In this document: piece after piece, positions 7,809 through 16,141 of the stretch
Layout of the letters: the number at the start of each line of letters is the position of its first letter
Position numbering within the stretch: the first letter of the stretch is position 1
Source of the DNA: Celeribacter neptunius
Lineage (GTDB): Bacteria; Pseudomonadota; Alphaproteobacteria; Rhodobacterales; Rhodobacteraceae
DNA length: 64,000 nucleotides
Reading direction: 5' to 3'
Assembly: GCF_900113955.1 (NCBI RefSeq)
Contig: NZ_FORH01000002.1
Span: forward strand, 62,001 to 126,000
The notes under the pieces: model-generated
Told to the model about the DNA's origin: nothing
Database searches by the model: none
What the model saw: only the letters and a program-made list of their open reading frames with translations
Translations under genes and position numbers: made by a program

Positions 7809-8957
7809 TTAGGCAGAGAGGAACTTGTTGGTGAACTCGGTGCGCATTTCCGAGTACCACGGCGCCTCGGCCGGCCATGCGTTCAGGTTGGCCAGCGCCT
7901 CGCCCGGATAGGCATCGGCAAAGTTCTTGGCATAGATCTCGCCACCATAGGCATCGGCGCCCAGAACCGGCGAGTTGTAGCCATGGGTCTTGATCGCCTC
8001 ACCGGCCCATTCGGGGTTGTAGCAAGCGTCGATGAAGGCGTAGATCTGATCGATGTTCTTGGCCCCCGTGGGCATCGCCATACCGTCGACCCAGGCCATC
8101 GCGCCTTCGATCGGCGCGCGGTACATCACCGGCTCGCCTTCGTTCTTCAGCGCGATCGGCGGACCGTCCCAGGTCTGGCCGACCACGACGCCCTCGTTCA
8201 GAAGACCGTTCTTCTGGGTGTCGGCATCGTTCCAGATCAGCTTGATATTGCCTTTCTTTTCAATCGCGTGATCGACGAGCTTGGTCCAAACCTCGGTCAT
8301 TTTCTCGGGCGTCTCATAGGCGGCCCACATGGAGCCCGGCTCGAGCAGACCGAGGCGCTCCATGCCGAGGCCAAGCCCCAAGAGCATGGAGTGACCACGG
8401 CCCATGGTCTTGCCGGCGTTGGCATCGTCCCAGATGTCATAGTAGGACGGGAATTCGCCCGCGGGCGTGAACATGTCGGTGCGCCAGGCGACCCCTTCGG
8501 TGCCCCAGATATGCGGCACCCAGCAGGTGCCCCCGAAGTTCCAGTGTTTCTCCCCCAGGGCCATCGCCGGGTTCACCTTGGTGATGTCGATCTTCGACAT
8601 GTCGAAGGGCTGCAACAGGCCCAGCTCGGCCCAGAGAAGGTTGCGGTTCACGGTCGGCGAGACGATGTCGAAGCCCTCGCCACCGGTGGCCTTGAGCTTG
8701 TTGATGATCTCTTCGTTGGAGCCGATGCCGGTAAAGTTGAGCTTGATCCCGGTGGCGCCTTCAAAGGCGGTCACGAAGCTTTCCGGCAGGTAGTCGGACC
8801 ACATCATCACGTTGATCTCGCCCGACGAGGCCAGAGCGGAACGGCTCACGATGGCCGGGGCCGCGATGCCGCCCAGAACCGTCGCCGTGCCCTTCAGGAA
8901 CGAGCGGCGTTTGAGACCGCCCGCTTGTGAAACCGTGGTGGATTTGAGTTTTGTCAT
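7809..8957 (-). CDS. Extracellular solute-binding protein, spermidine/putrescine type
   Basis: A 382-residue periplasmic binding protein of the PotD/PotF class (type 2 fold). The N terminus carries a twin-arginine signal: R17-R18-SFLK, then a hydrophobic stretch and an Ala-x-Ala site near residue 43, so export by Tat in folded form is likely. The mature part opens with INVMMWSDYLPESF, typical of the family. The start at 8957 has GGGGAG close upstream; the frame is open 40 codons further, but that part crosses the untranslated leader. First gene of the importer operon, divergent from the MocR regulator. The leader carries a MocR-type direct repeat (9078-9110). Ligand not settled: polyamine by family, hypotaurine/taurine by context. 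Confidence 0.9.
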   Translation of the reverse strand: MTKLKSTTVSQAGGLKRRSFLKGTATVLGGIAAPAIVSRSALASSGEINVMMWSDYLPESFVTAFEGATGIKLNFTGIGSNEEIINKLKATGGEGFDIVSPTVNRNLLWAELGLLQPFDMSKIDITKVNPAMALGEKHWNFGGTCWVPHIWGTEGVAWRTDMFTPAGEFPSYYDIWDDANAGKTMGRGHSMLLGLGLGMERLGLLEPGSMWAAYETPEKMTEVWTKLVDHAIEKKGNIKLIWNDADTQKNGLLNEGVVVGQTWDGPPIALKNEGEPVMYRAPIEGAMAWVDGMAMPTGAKNIDQIYAFIDACYNPEWAGEAIKTHGYNSPVLGADAYGGEIYAKNFADAYPGEALANLNAWPAEAPWYSEMRTEFTNKFLSA

Positions 8958-9291
8958 GTCACTCCCCGTGAACTTTCTTTGCGTTGTCTTGATCTTGTCT
9001 TGTTGTTTTGTTCTGCGCAGCTCCGGGAGCCCCGAAAGCCGCTCGCACATCAGCCTAGGAGTGGCCCAAACGCCCAATTTAGAGCCAGAATTGCGAAACT
9101 ATGGGGCCAGAGGGGCTTTCCCCACTGGACGCCCGCGCCCTGCACAATAGAGTGGCGCTAACAGGGCGCAGCTGCCCGCCGAGCGAGCAGGATCAGGACC
9201 GGAAATCTGCCCCGAAAACCGGACTTGGCCCGCCCGCGACGACCGCAATGACCGCGCCCCTCCCAAAGCGCTTGCAAGATGAGACAAGACG
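8958..9291. other. Intergenic regulatory region between importer and MocR regulator
   Basis: This 334-bp divergent region holds no convincing gene. On the importer side lies a T-rich stretch (8975-9015 on plus) that becomes an A-rich untranslated leader. The MocR-type direct repeat is at 9078-9110. On the regulator side GC-rich DNA leads to the ATG at 9292. Short open frames here have no ribosome site and no family features. Confidence 0.7.
9078..9110 (-). promoter_or_regulatory. Candidate MocR operator upstream of the importer (direct repeat, 22-bp period)
   Basis: Read on the minus strand, CTGGCCCCATA starts at 9110 and CTGGCTCTAAA starts at 9088, exactly 22 bp apart. The same half-sites with the same spacing occur before the aminotransferase (12395-12427) and, more weakly, before the aldehyde dehydrogenase (12309-12341). 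MocR-family regulators bind direct repeats with dimeric winged-helix domains, and the motif resembles the CTGGAC-type repeat I recall for R. capsulatus TauR. Confidence 0.55.
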
Positions 9292-10764
9292 ATGCTGGAT
9301 CGCTATTTCGATGCGCCGTTCAATGACAGCGCCTCGCTGCAACATCAGATTCAGGAACGCCTGATCCAGGCCATTCTCGACGGCGCGGTCTCGCCCGTCG
9401 ATCCGCTGCCCTCGTCGCGGGTCTTCGCGCAGCGGCTCAAGGTCTCGCGCAACACGATCTCCATCGTCTATGAGCGGTTGCATCAGGACGGGTTCATCAC
9501 CGCAAAACCACGGCGCGGTTATTTCATCGATGAGAATTTCGTGCGCGAAAAGCTCGATGTCGCGCCGCCGCGGCATCGCCCGGGCGGCAATACCGCGCCG
9601 GATTTCGCGGCGATGATGCCGCATCGGTTCAGCACCCAGGAAAATATCGAGAAATTGCCGGACTGGCGGCGTCACCCCTACCCGATGATTTTCGGTCAGG
9701 TGGCGCGCGATGATATTTCGGTGGCGCGCTGGCGCGATTGTCTGCGCCGTGCCGGTACCTCGCGCCATGTCGGAACCTGGGCCGACGATCTGATCAACAG
9801 CGACGATCCGCTCTTGTTGGAACAAATCGCCCGCCGGGTGCTGCCACAGCGCGGATTTCGCGCCTCGCCCGATGAGCTCCTGATCACCGTGGGCGCGCAA
9901 AACGCGCTCTGGATGGTGGCGACGCTGTTTCTCGCCCCGGGCAAGTCGATCCATATCGAGGACCCGGGCTATGTCGATGCCCGCAACATCTTCCTGTCGC
10001 AGGATTGCGAGGTCCTCCCCGTGCCGATCGACCGCAACGGGTTGAAACCCGGACCCGGGCTCGCCGTGGCCGATATGGTCTATGTCACGCCGGGGCATCA
10101 GTCGCCGACCAATGTCACCATGCCGATGGAGCGGCGTCTGGCGCTTCTGGAGGCGGCGAACCGGCATGATTTCCTCATCCTCGAGGATGATTACGAGCAC
10201 GAGCTGAATTTCGTCGGCGCCCAGCACCCGACCTTGAAAGCGCTTGATGCCAATGGCCGGGTGATCCATGTCGGCTCACTCACCAAACCGCTGTTTCCCG
10301 GCATCCGTCTCGGCTTTGTCGCCGCCGACCGCGAGGTGATCCACGAGCTGCGCGCATTGCGGCGGCTGATGTATCGTCATCCTTCGGCGCTGGCGCAACG
10401 CGCCATGGCGCTGTTCCTGTCCGAGGGCCATTACGATGCCCATATCCGTCGGCACCGTCGCGGCATGGCGGAGAAATGGCGGGTGATGCTGCGCGAACTC
10501 GACCGGCAACTGCCGGATTGCGAGGGCACGATGACTACCGGCGGCTCCGGCATCTGGCTCGCCCTGCCGGAAAACGTCAGCGCGGCGGCGGTGAAGCAAG
10601 CCGCGTTGGAGCGCGGCGTGGTGGTCGAGGACGGGACATTGTTCTACATGCGCGAAGATGCGCCACAGAACCGGCTGCGGCTTGGCTTCGGCGCCATCGA
10701 TCTCGCCAAGATCGCCCCCGGCGTGGCCGAGCTGAAGGCCGCGATCGACAGCGTCCGACCGTGA
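9292..10764 (+). CDS. MocR-family (GntR-aminotransferase fusion) transcription regulator, TauR-like
   Basis: A 490-residue regulator. Residues about 15-80 form a GntR winged helix (LPSSRVFAQRLKVSRNTISI then FITAKPRRGYF), followed by a linker and a fold-type I aminotransferase domain that binds pyridoxal phosphate through K332 in GSLTKPLFPG. Such proteins (GabR, PdxR, TauR) sense an amino compound as an aldimine and switch nearby promoters. It is transcribed away from the ABC importer and towards the convergent aldehyde dehydrogenase, and its likely sites lie before the importer, the dehydrogenase and the aminotransferase. The inducer is probably the imported amine. TauR/hypotaurine regulator is the best guess; a polyamine sensor is the alternative. 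Confidence 0.9.
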   Translation: MLDRYFDAPFNDSASLQHQIQERLIQAILDGAVSPVDPLPSSRVFAQRLKVSRNTISIVYERLHQDGFITAKPRRGYFIDENFVREKLDVAPPRHRPGGNTAPDFAAMMPHRFSTQENIEKLPDWRRHPYPMIFGQVARDDISVARWRDCLRRAGTSRHVGTWADDLINSDDPLLLEQIARRVLPQRGFRASPDELLITVGAQNALWMVATLFLAPGKSIHIEDPGYVDARNIFLSQDCEVLPVPIDRNGLKPGPGLAVADMVYVTPGHQSPTNVTMPMERRLALLEAANRHDFLILEDDYEHELNFVGAQHPTLKALDANGRVIHVGSLTKPLFPGIRLGFVAADREVIHELRALRRLMYRHPSALAQRAMALFLSEGHYDAHIRRHRRGMAEKWRVMLRELDRQLPDCEGTMTTGGSGIWLALPENVSAAAVKQAALERGVVVEDGTLFYMREDAPQNRLRLGFGAIDLAKIAPGVAELKAAIDSVRP

Positions 10765-10785
10765 GTCATTTCTGAAGTTCCGCCC

Positions 10786-12276
10786 TCAATCCATTGCAAT
10801 CACGATGGTTTTCGAGCGCGTGAAATGCGCCAGCATGGCTTCGAGAGAGGCTTCCTTGCCCAAGCCCGAACGCCCGAAACCGCCATAGGAGACATTCGGC
10901 TGGATCGTCAGGTTCTGGTTCACCTGCACATAGCCGGCGTGGAGCCTTGAGGTGGCATCGAGCGCCCGCGACAGGTTTTCGGTCCAGACCGTGGCGGCGA
11001 GCCCATAGCGGCTGTCATTGGCCCGGGCGATCACATCGTCGTAATCCGACCATTTCTGGATCACCGCGACCGGCCCGAAAATCTCGTCTTGCACGCAGGC
11101 GTGATCCTCCGGCAAGTCAAGCAAGAGCGTCGGCATGGCGAAGAGATCGGGCGAGAGACCCATGCCCACCGGCGGCTGGCCACAGCGGACAACGGTGGCG
11201 CCTTCGGTCGCTTCCGCCTCGGCGACATAGCCCGCGACCACGGCCGCCTGTTTGGCATTGATGATCGTGCCGATATCGGTCGCCTCATCGAGCGGATCGC
11301 CGATCACCAATTGGTCGAGCTCGGCCCGCAGTGCCGCGATGAACGTCTCATAGAGGCTCTCATGCACATAGATGCGCGATGCGGCGGTGCAGCTTTGGCC
11401 CTGACGGGTGAAGCGCATGCCGGACATCGCACCGGCAACGGCTTTCTCGAGGCTCGCATCTTCACAGACGATCATCGGGCTTTTGCCGCCCAATTCCAGT
11501 GACACCGGCACGATGCGTTCGGCCCCGGCCTTGTAGACCGTTTCGCCCACGGCTTCGGAGCCGGTGAAGGTGATCTTCGCAACATCCGCATGCGCGGTCA
11601 GCGCCGCGCCACACTCCGCCCCGGTGCCATTGATCACGTTGAGCACCCCGTCGGGCAGGTATTGCATCAGGATCTCAGCGGCGAGATAGGTGGCAAAGGG
11701 GGCCTCTTCCGAGGCTTTCACCACCGCCGTATTGCCCGCCACCAGCGCCGGTGCGATTTTCAGCATCATCAGCACCAGCGGCACGTTCCAGGGCACGATG
11801 GCGGCGACCACGCCCAGTGGCTCCCGCGTCGTCATGGTGAGCATGCGCGGGCTGAACGGAATGGTTTCACCTTTCAGCTCAGAACCCAAACCGCCATAGA
11901 ATTCAAGGATATCTGCGGCGGTCTTCACCTCACCACGGCATTCGGTGCGGATGGCCTTGCCGGTCTCGCGCGCCAGCACCTGCGCGACAATCTCGAAATG
12001 CTCCAGAAGCGCCCGACCGGCGGCGGCCACCGCCTTGCCCCGCGCGCGCGCCGGTGTGGCGGCCCAAAGGGGACCGGCCGCTTTCGCCGCTTTCACCGCC
12101 TGATCGACCTCCGACGCGCCCGAGGCCGCCGCCTGCCCGAGCACCGCACCGGTGGCCGGGTTCAGCACATCGAGCCCCCGGATGACCGGCACATGGGCGC
12201 CGCCCACGAGGTTGAGGTTGCGGTAAGCGGCAATCGCCGCCTGCGGATCGGTGGGTGGGGTGAAAATCTGGCTCAT
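10786..12276 (-). CDS. NAD-dependent aldehyde dehydrogenase
   Basis: A 496-residue enzyme of the ALDH superfamily that oxidises an aldehyde to its acid with NAD(P). The general base is E261 in ELGGKSP, the catalytic cysteine is C296 in GQSCTAASR, and the Rossmann PWNVPL block is present. I start it at the ATG at 12276, which has AAGG eight bases upstream; an ATG six bases earlier is too close to it. It converges with the MocR gene (21-bp gap) and diverges from the aminotransferase. By analogy with the Paracoccus hypotaurine pathway it would oxidise acetaldehyde to acetate; an aminobutyraldehyde or succinate-semialdehyde substrate is also possible for this family. Confidence 0.88.
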   Translation of the reverse strand: MSQIFTPPTDPQAAIAAYRNLNLVGGAHVPVIRGLDVLNPATGAVLGQAAASGASEVDQAVKAAKAAGPLWAATPARARGKAVAAAGRALLEHFEIVAQVLARETGKAIRTECRGEVKTAADILEFYGGLGSELKGETIPFSPRMLTMTTREPLGVVAAIVPWNVPLVLMMLKIAPALVAGNTAVVKASEEAPFATYLAAEILMQYLPDGVLNVINGTGAECGAALTAHADVAKITFTGSEAVGETVYKAGAERIVPVSLELGGKSPMIVCEDASLEKAVAGAMSGMRFTRQGQSCTAASRIYVHESLYETFIAALRAELDQLVIGDPLDEATDIGTIINAKQAAVVAGYVAEAEATEGATVVRCGQPPVGMGLSPDLFAMPTLLLDLPEDHACVQDEIFGPVAVIQKWSDYDDVIARANDSRYGLAATVWTENLSRALDATSRLHAGYVQVNQNLTIQPNVSYGGFGRSGLGKEASLEAMLAHFTRSKTIVIAMD

Positions 12277-12308
12277 ACCCATGTCCTTGCCCGAAATCCG
12301 CGCCGCGC

Positions 12309-12341
12309 CTAGGGGCCAGAATTTCGAAATGATGAGTCCAC
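12309..12341 (-). promoter_or_regulatory. Candidate MocR operator upstream of the aldehyde dehydrogenase
   Basis: On the minus strand GTGGACTCATC begins at 12341 and CTGGCCCCTAG at 12319, again 22 bp apart. The first half-site is degenerate, but the stretch between matches the importer site closely: TTTCGAAATTCTGGC here and TTTCGCAATTCTGGC there. The downstream half-site ends 32 bases before the start codon. Confidence 0.45.
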
Positions 12342-12394
12342 TGGCATGATCGGTTTTTCTTGCCGAATTTTGACCAATCGATATAAAACATGCA

Positions 12395-12427
12395 CTGGCC
12401 CAATAAAACTTGAACGCTGGCCCTATA
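12395..12427 (+). promoter_or_regulatory. Candidate MocR operator upstream of the aminotransferase
   Basis: CTGGCCCAATA at 12395 and CTGGCCCTATA at 12417 form a direct repeat with a 22-bp period, two helical turns, ten of eleven bases identical. It ends 54 bases before the start codon of the aminotransferase. It is the best preserved of the three copies. Confidence 0.6.
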
Positions 12428-12481
12428 GTCGCGCGTGACAAGCGGTGCTTTACTCATGTCCAAGAAACCAGGGAGTCCCCC

Positions 12482-13855
12482 ATGCACGACAATGATCTCT
12501 CCGCCATCGTCGAGGCCGATCGCGCCCACGTCTGGCACCATATGTTCCAACACCAGCTTCTGGAGAGCCGCGATCCGCGGATCATCGTCGAGGGCAAGGG
12601 CATGACCGTCTGGGACCAGAACGGCCGTGAATTCCTCGATGCCGTCTCCGGCGGCGTCTGGACGGTGAACGTCGGCTATGGCCGCGAACGCATCGCCAAT
12701 GCGGTGCGCGACCAGCTCTTGAAGATGAACTATTTCGCGGGCTCCGCGGGGTCCATCCCGGCGGCAAAATTCGCCGAGGTGCTGACCGCGAAAACCCCCG
12801 GATTGAGCCGCATGTATTACTGCAACTCTGGCTCGGAAGCCAATGAAAAGGCTTTCAAAATGGTGCGTCAGATCTCGGCGCAACGCTACGGCGGCAAGAA
12901 ATCCAAGATCCTTTATCGTGACCGCGATTACCACGGCACGACGATTGCCACGCTCTCGGCCTGCGGCCAGGAGCAGCGCGCCAGCCATTACGGCCCCTTC
13001 GTGCCGGATTTCGTCCCCGTGCCGCATTGTTTGGAGTATCGCAAACAATGGGACGTCGAGAATTACGGTGAACGCGCTGCCGAGGAGATCGAGGCCATCA
13101 TCCTGCGCGAAGGCCCGGACACGGTCGGCGCGCTCTGCCTCGAGCCGGTGACCGCCGGCGGTGGCGTGATCACCCCGCCCAAGGGCTATTGGGAGAAGAT
13201 CCAGGAGATCTGCCGCAAATACGACATCCTGTTGCATATCGACGAGGTGGTCTGTGGCATGGGCCGCACCGGCACCTGGTTCGGCTATCAGAACTACGGC
13301 ATCGAACCGGATTTCGTCACCACGGCAAAGGGCGTGGCCTCCGGCTATGCCGCCATCGCGGTGATGCTGACCTCGGACCGGGTGTTTGACATGTTCAAGG
13401 ACAAGCCCGAGGACCCGCTGAATCATTTCCGCGACATCTCGACCTTTGGCGGCTGCACCGGCGGTCCGGCGGCGGCGTTGGAAAACGTTGCGATCATCGA
13501 GGAAGAGGGCCTCCTGGAAAACACCAAGGCCATGGGCAAACGTCTGATGGACGGGCTCGACGCGCTGATGGACAAACATCCGCTGATCGGCGACACCCGT
13601 GGCAAGGGCCTGTTCTGCGGCGCCGAGCTGGTGGCCGATCGCGAAACCAAGGAGCCTCTGTCCGAGAAGCTGGTGCAGGCGGTCGTGGCCGAATGCGACA
13701 AGCAGGGCGTGATCATCGGCGCCACCATGCGCTCGCTGCCCGGCTTCAACAACACGCTGTGTTTCTCGCCGGCGCTGATCTCGAAAGAGGACGATATCGA
13801 CCGCATCCTCGACGCGGTGGACAATGGCCTCACCACGGTGGCGGCCGCGATGTAA
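12482..13855 (+). CDS. tpa: Class III aminotransferase, taurine/hypotaurine-pyruvate type
   Basis: A 457-residue PLP enzyme. K283 in TTAKGVASG is the Schiff-base lysine, and IDEVVCGMGRTG is the usual Asp-containing segment. The stretches DAVSGGVWTVNVGYGRERI, SGSEANEKAFK, RDYHGTTIATLSACGQ and RDISTFGGCTGGPAAALE agree closely with what I remember of taurine-pyruvate aminotransferases. The same enzyme in Paracoccus acts on hypotaurine, giving alanine, sulfite and acetaldehyde. The ATG at 12482 has GGGAG just upstream; an upstream in-frame ATG at 12410 overlaps the operator and is rejected. No sulfoacetaldehyde acetyltransferase (xsc) is in this window, which favours hypotaurine over taurine. A general omega-amino-acid transaminase remains possible. 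Confidence 0.8.
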   Translation: MHDNDLSAIVEADRAHVWHHMFQHQLLESRDPRIIVEGKGMTVWDQNGREFLDAVSGGVWTVNVGYGRERIANAVRDQLLKMNYFAGSAGSIPAAKFAEVLTAKTPGLSRMYYCNSGSEANEKAFKMVRQISAQRYGGKKSKILYRDRDYHGTTIATLSACGQEQRASHYGPFVPDFVPVPHCLEYRKQWDVENYGERAAEEIEAIILREGPDTVGALCLEPVTAGGGVITPPKGYWEKIQEICRKYDILLHIDEVVCGMGRTGTWFGYQNYGIEPDFVTTAKGVASGYAAIAVMLTSDRVFDMFKDKPEDPLNHFRDISTFGGCTGGPAAALENVAIIEEEGLLENTKAMGKRLMDGLDALMDKHPLIGDTRGKGLFCGAELVADRETKEPLSEKLVQAVVAECDKQGVIIGATMRSLPGFNNTLCFSPALISKEDDIDRILDAVDNGLTTVAAAM

Positions 13856-13886
13856 GATCACCCCCTAGCGGTTTGAAAGAAAAGGA

Positions 13887-14648
13887 TTACGCCTCGTCGA
13901 TCGACGGGGCGTTTTCTTGTGAAATGGCGCCGCTCTCTTCCTTCAACCCCGTTCCCGTCAGCCCACGCTCCAGCGCGGCGCGGGAGAGCCACGCAATCTT
14001 CTCCGCCGCCTGATCGTAGCTCATGCCGCCCTTGCCATGGATGTTCGACAGGCAGTTGCGCTGGCTGTCCTTCACTCCCGGCTTGGGATCATAGGTCAGG
14101 TAGGCACCGAGGCTGTCGGCCACGGTGAGCCCGGGGCGTTCCCCGACCAAGAGCACCACGAGACGCGCGCCGAGCACCTGCCCGATCTCGTCGCCAATCG
14201 CCACACGTGCCTCGGAGGCCACCACCACAGGACCGAAGCTCAGCCCCTCGAGCCTAGCCGACGCTGCATGGACCACCGCCGCCGCGTGCGCCTGCACCGC
14301 CGCCGAGGACAGACCATCGGCAATGACGAAAGCCACATCGCAGGGCGTGCGAGCGTTGAGCTTCTCCGCCTCGCCCGTCGCGAGCTTGCGGCCGAGATCG
14401 GGACGGCGCAGATAGCTGGCCCGATCCGACGCGGCGGAGTTGACGCGGATCACCTCGAAGGGCTGGAGCCCCGCCGCCAAAGCGTCGAGATCGAGCGGCG
14501 AATGCACCGCATCGCGCGCCCGGGCATGGGCGAATTGAAACTCGAGATTGGCGCCGGTGGGCAGGCCCGCGCCGGTGCGCCCCAGGGCGATGCGCGCGGG
14601 GGTGGCCTGTCGCAGCGCCGCCCATTTGTCGCGCATAAGATCGCTCAT
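13887..14648 (-). CDS. eutC: Ethanolamine ammonia-lyase small subunit EutC
   Basis: The 253-residue light chain of adenosylcobalamin-dependent ethanolamine ammonia-lyase, which with EutB splits ethanolamine into acetaldehyde and ammonia. Family marks visible are the N-terminal TPARIALGRTGAGLPT, the FVIADGLSSAAVQAHA block and the SLGAYLTYDPKPGVKDSQRN segment near the C terminus. It overlaps eutB by an ATGA. No microcompartment shell genes, EutR, EutH or EutA reactivase are visible nearby. The last codons overlap a terminator serving the opposite strand. The acetaldehyde could be used by the aldehyde dehydrogenase at 10786-12276. Confidence 0.93.
   Translation of the reverse strand: MSDLMRDKWAALRQATPARIALGRTGAGLPTGANLEFQFAHARARDAVHSPLDLDALAAGLQPFEVIRVNSAASDRASYLRRPDLGRKLATGEAEKLNARTPCDVAFVIADGLSSAAVQAHAAAVVHAASARLEGLSFGPVVVASEARVAIGDEIGQVLGARLVVLLVGERPGLTVADSLGAYLTYDPKPGVKDSQRNCLSNIHGKGGMSYDQAAEKIAWLSRAALERGLTGTGLKEESGAISQENAPSIDEA
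13889..13916 (+). terminator. Terminator of the aminotransferase gene, inside the eutC 3' end
   Basis: ACGCC and GGCGT enclose the self-complementary CGTCGATCGACG with one mismatch, followed by TTTTCTTG on the plus strand. It lies 34 bases after the aminotransferase stop and covers the last codons of eutC on the other strand. The minus-strand transcript also runs into T-rich sequence (CCTTTTCTTTC), so it may serve both genes. Confidence 0.7.
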
Positions 14649-16027
14649 TGCGCCGCCTCCAAAAGCCGCTGTGCGCCAATGCCACTGTCCAACAGGTGCC
14701 CGGTCTCGCTGACCAGCCCCATGGAGGTGAGCCAGGCCTCGAATTCCGGCGCCGCTTTCAGCCCGAGAGAATTGCGCAGATAGGCAATGTCATGGAAGGA
14801 CAGGCTTTGGTAATTCAGCATGATGTCATCGGCGCCGGGCACGCCGATCAGGAATTGCGCCCGGGCGTCCGCCAAGAGCGTCATCAGCACATCCATGTCG
14901 TTCTGATCGGCCTCGGCATGGTTGGTGTAACAGACGTCACAGCCCATCGGCAGGCCGAGAAGCTTGCCACAGAACACGTCTTCGAGCCCGGCGCGGATGA
15001 TCTCCTTGCCATCGTAGAGGTATTCCGGCCCGATGAAGCCCACCACCGTGTTGACGATCAGAGGATCATAGGCGCGACAGACCGCATAGGCACGAGCCTC
15101 GAGCGTCTGTTGATCGATGCCGTGATGCGCGTCCGCCGAGAGCGCAGAGCCCTGCCCGGTCTCGAAATACATGACATTCTGGCCGACCGTACCACGCCCG
15201 AGCGACAGTCCCGCCTCATGCGCCTCTTTCAACATCGCGAGCGTGACGCCAAAGCCCTCGTTCGCCGCTTCGGTGCCGGCAACGGATTGGAACACCAGGT
15301 CCAGGGGCGCGCCGCGCTCGATGATCTCGATCGAATTGGTGACATGGGTCAGCACGCAGCTTTGCGTCGGGATCTCGTAGCGCTGTCGCAGCTCGTCGAG
15401 CATGTCCAGAAGCACCATGGCGGTGGGGATATTGTCGGTGGCCGGGTTGATGCCGATCACCGCGTCACCCACCGCGTAGCTCAACCCATCGAGTGTCGAG
15501 GCGACGATGCCCTTCAGGTCATCCGCCGGATGATTGGGTTGTAGCCGCGAGCCGATCCGGCCCTCGAGCCCCAAAGTGGAGCGAAACGCGGTAATGACAC
15601 GGATCTTGCGGGAGACCGCGATGAGATCGCGATTGCGCATGAGTTTCGACACGGCGGCGGCCATTTCCGGCGTCAATCCGGGGGCAAGCGCCGCGAGCGT
15701 TGCGGTGTCCGCGGCATCGGAGAGGAGCCAATCTCGGAACTGCCCGACGGTCATATGCGCCACGGGGACAAAGGCGTCGGCGTCGAATGTGTCGACGATG
15801 AGCCGGGTCACCTCGTCCTGCTCATAGGGAATGAGCAGCTCTTCGAGAAAGGCTTTCAAGGGCAGATCGGCCAACACCATCTGGGCGGCGACACGCTCGA
15901 CATCGCTCTGGGCGATGAGACCGGCAAGCGCATCGCCCGAGCGCGCGGGCGTCGCCTTGGCCATGACCTCGGCCAGATCGGAAAACCGGAATGTCTCGCC
16001 GCCGAGACTGCATCTGTAGGCGCTCAT
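14645..16027 (-). CDS. eutB: Ethanolamine ammonia-lyase large subunit EutB
   Basis: The 460-residue heavy chain of ethanolamine ammonia-lyase, close to the usual 453-465. The TIM-barrel segments are recognisable: VGDAVIGINPATDN, the FQSVAGTEAANEGFGV block and ETGQGSALSADAHHG. It binds ethanolamine and the adenosylcobalamin cofactor with EutC. I start it at the ATG at 16027 (MSAYRCSLGG), which has GGAG close upstream; the frame is open 27 codons further without family similarity. First gene of a two-gene operon. The cobalamin need implies B12 synthesis or uptake elsewhere. Confidence 0.93.
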   Translation of the reverse strand: MSAYRCSLGGETFRFSDLAEVMAKATPARSGDALAGLIAQSDVERVAAQMVLADLPLKAFLEELLIPYEQDEVTRLIVDTFDADAFVPVAHMTVGQFRDWLLSDAADTATLAALAPGLTPEMAAAVSKLMRNRDLIAVSRKIRVITAFRSTLGLEGRIGSRLQPNHPADDLKGIVASTLDGLSYAVGDAVIGINPATDNIPTAMVLLDMLDELRQRYEIPTQSCVLTHVTNSIEIIERGAPLDLVFQSVAGTEAANEGFGVTLAMLKEAHEAGLSLGRGTVGQNVMYFETGQGSALSADAHHGIDQQTLEARAYAVCRAYDPLIVNTVVGFIGPEYLYDGKEIIRAGLEDVFCGKLLGLPMGCDVCYTNHAEADQNDMDVLMTLLADARAQFLIGVPGADDIMLNYQSLSFHDIAYLRNSLGLKAAPEFEAWLTSMGLVSETGHLLDSGIGAQRLLEAAQ

Positions 16028-16141
16028 GCTCCGCCATATCCTGTCGTATCTTGATCTCTCTCCCGCGACCCTAACGCGACGGCGGGCGAAGGCCCGTCTT
16101 TTCGTCACCCGCCCGGCACCGACGAGGGGCTTGCCCCTTTT

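Noticed and set aside
9107-9128. An imperfect palindrome CCAG-A-GGGG / CCCC-A-CTGG taken at first as the MocR operator
   Set aside because: Its left arm is already part of the direct repeat at 9078-9110, which recurs at two other promoters while the palindrome does not.
12482-13855. Assigning the cluster firmly to taurine degradation
   Set aside because: The aminotransferase fits, but no sulfoacetaldehyde acetyltransferase, phosphotransacetylase or TauABC-type importer is in the window, so hypotaurine or another amine is at least as likely.
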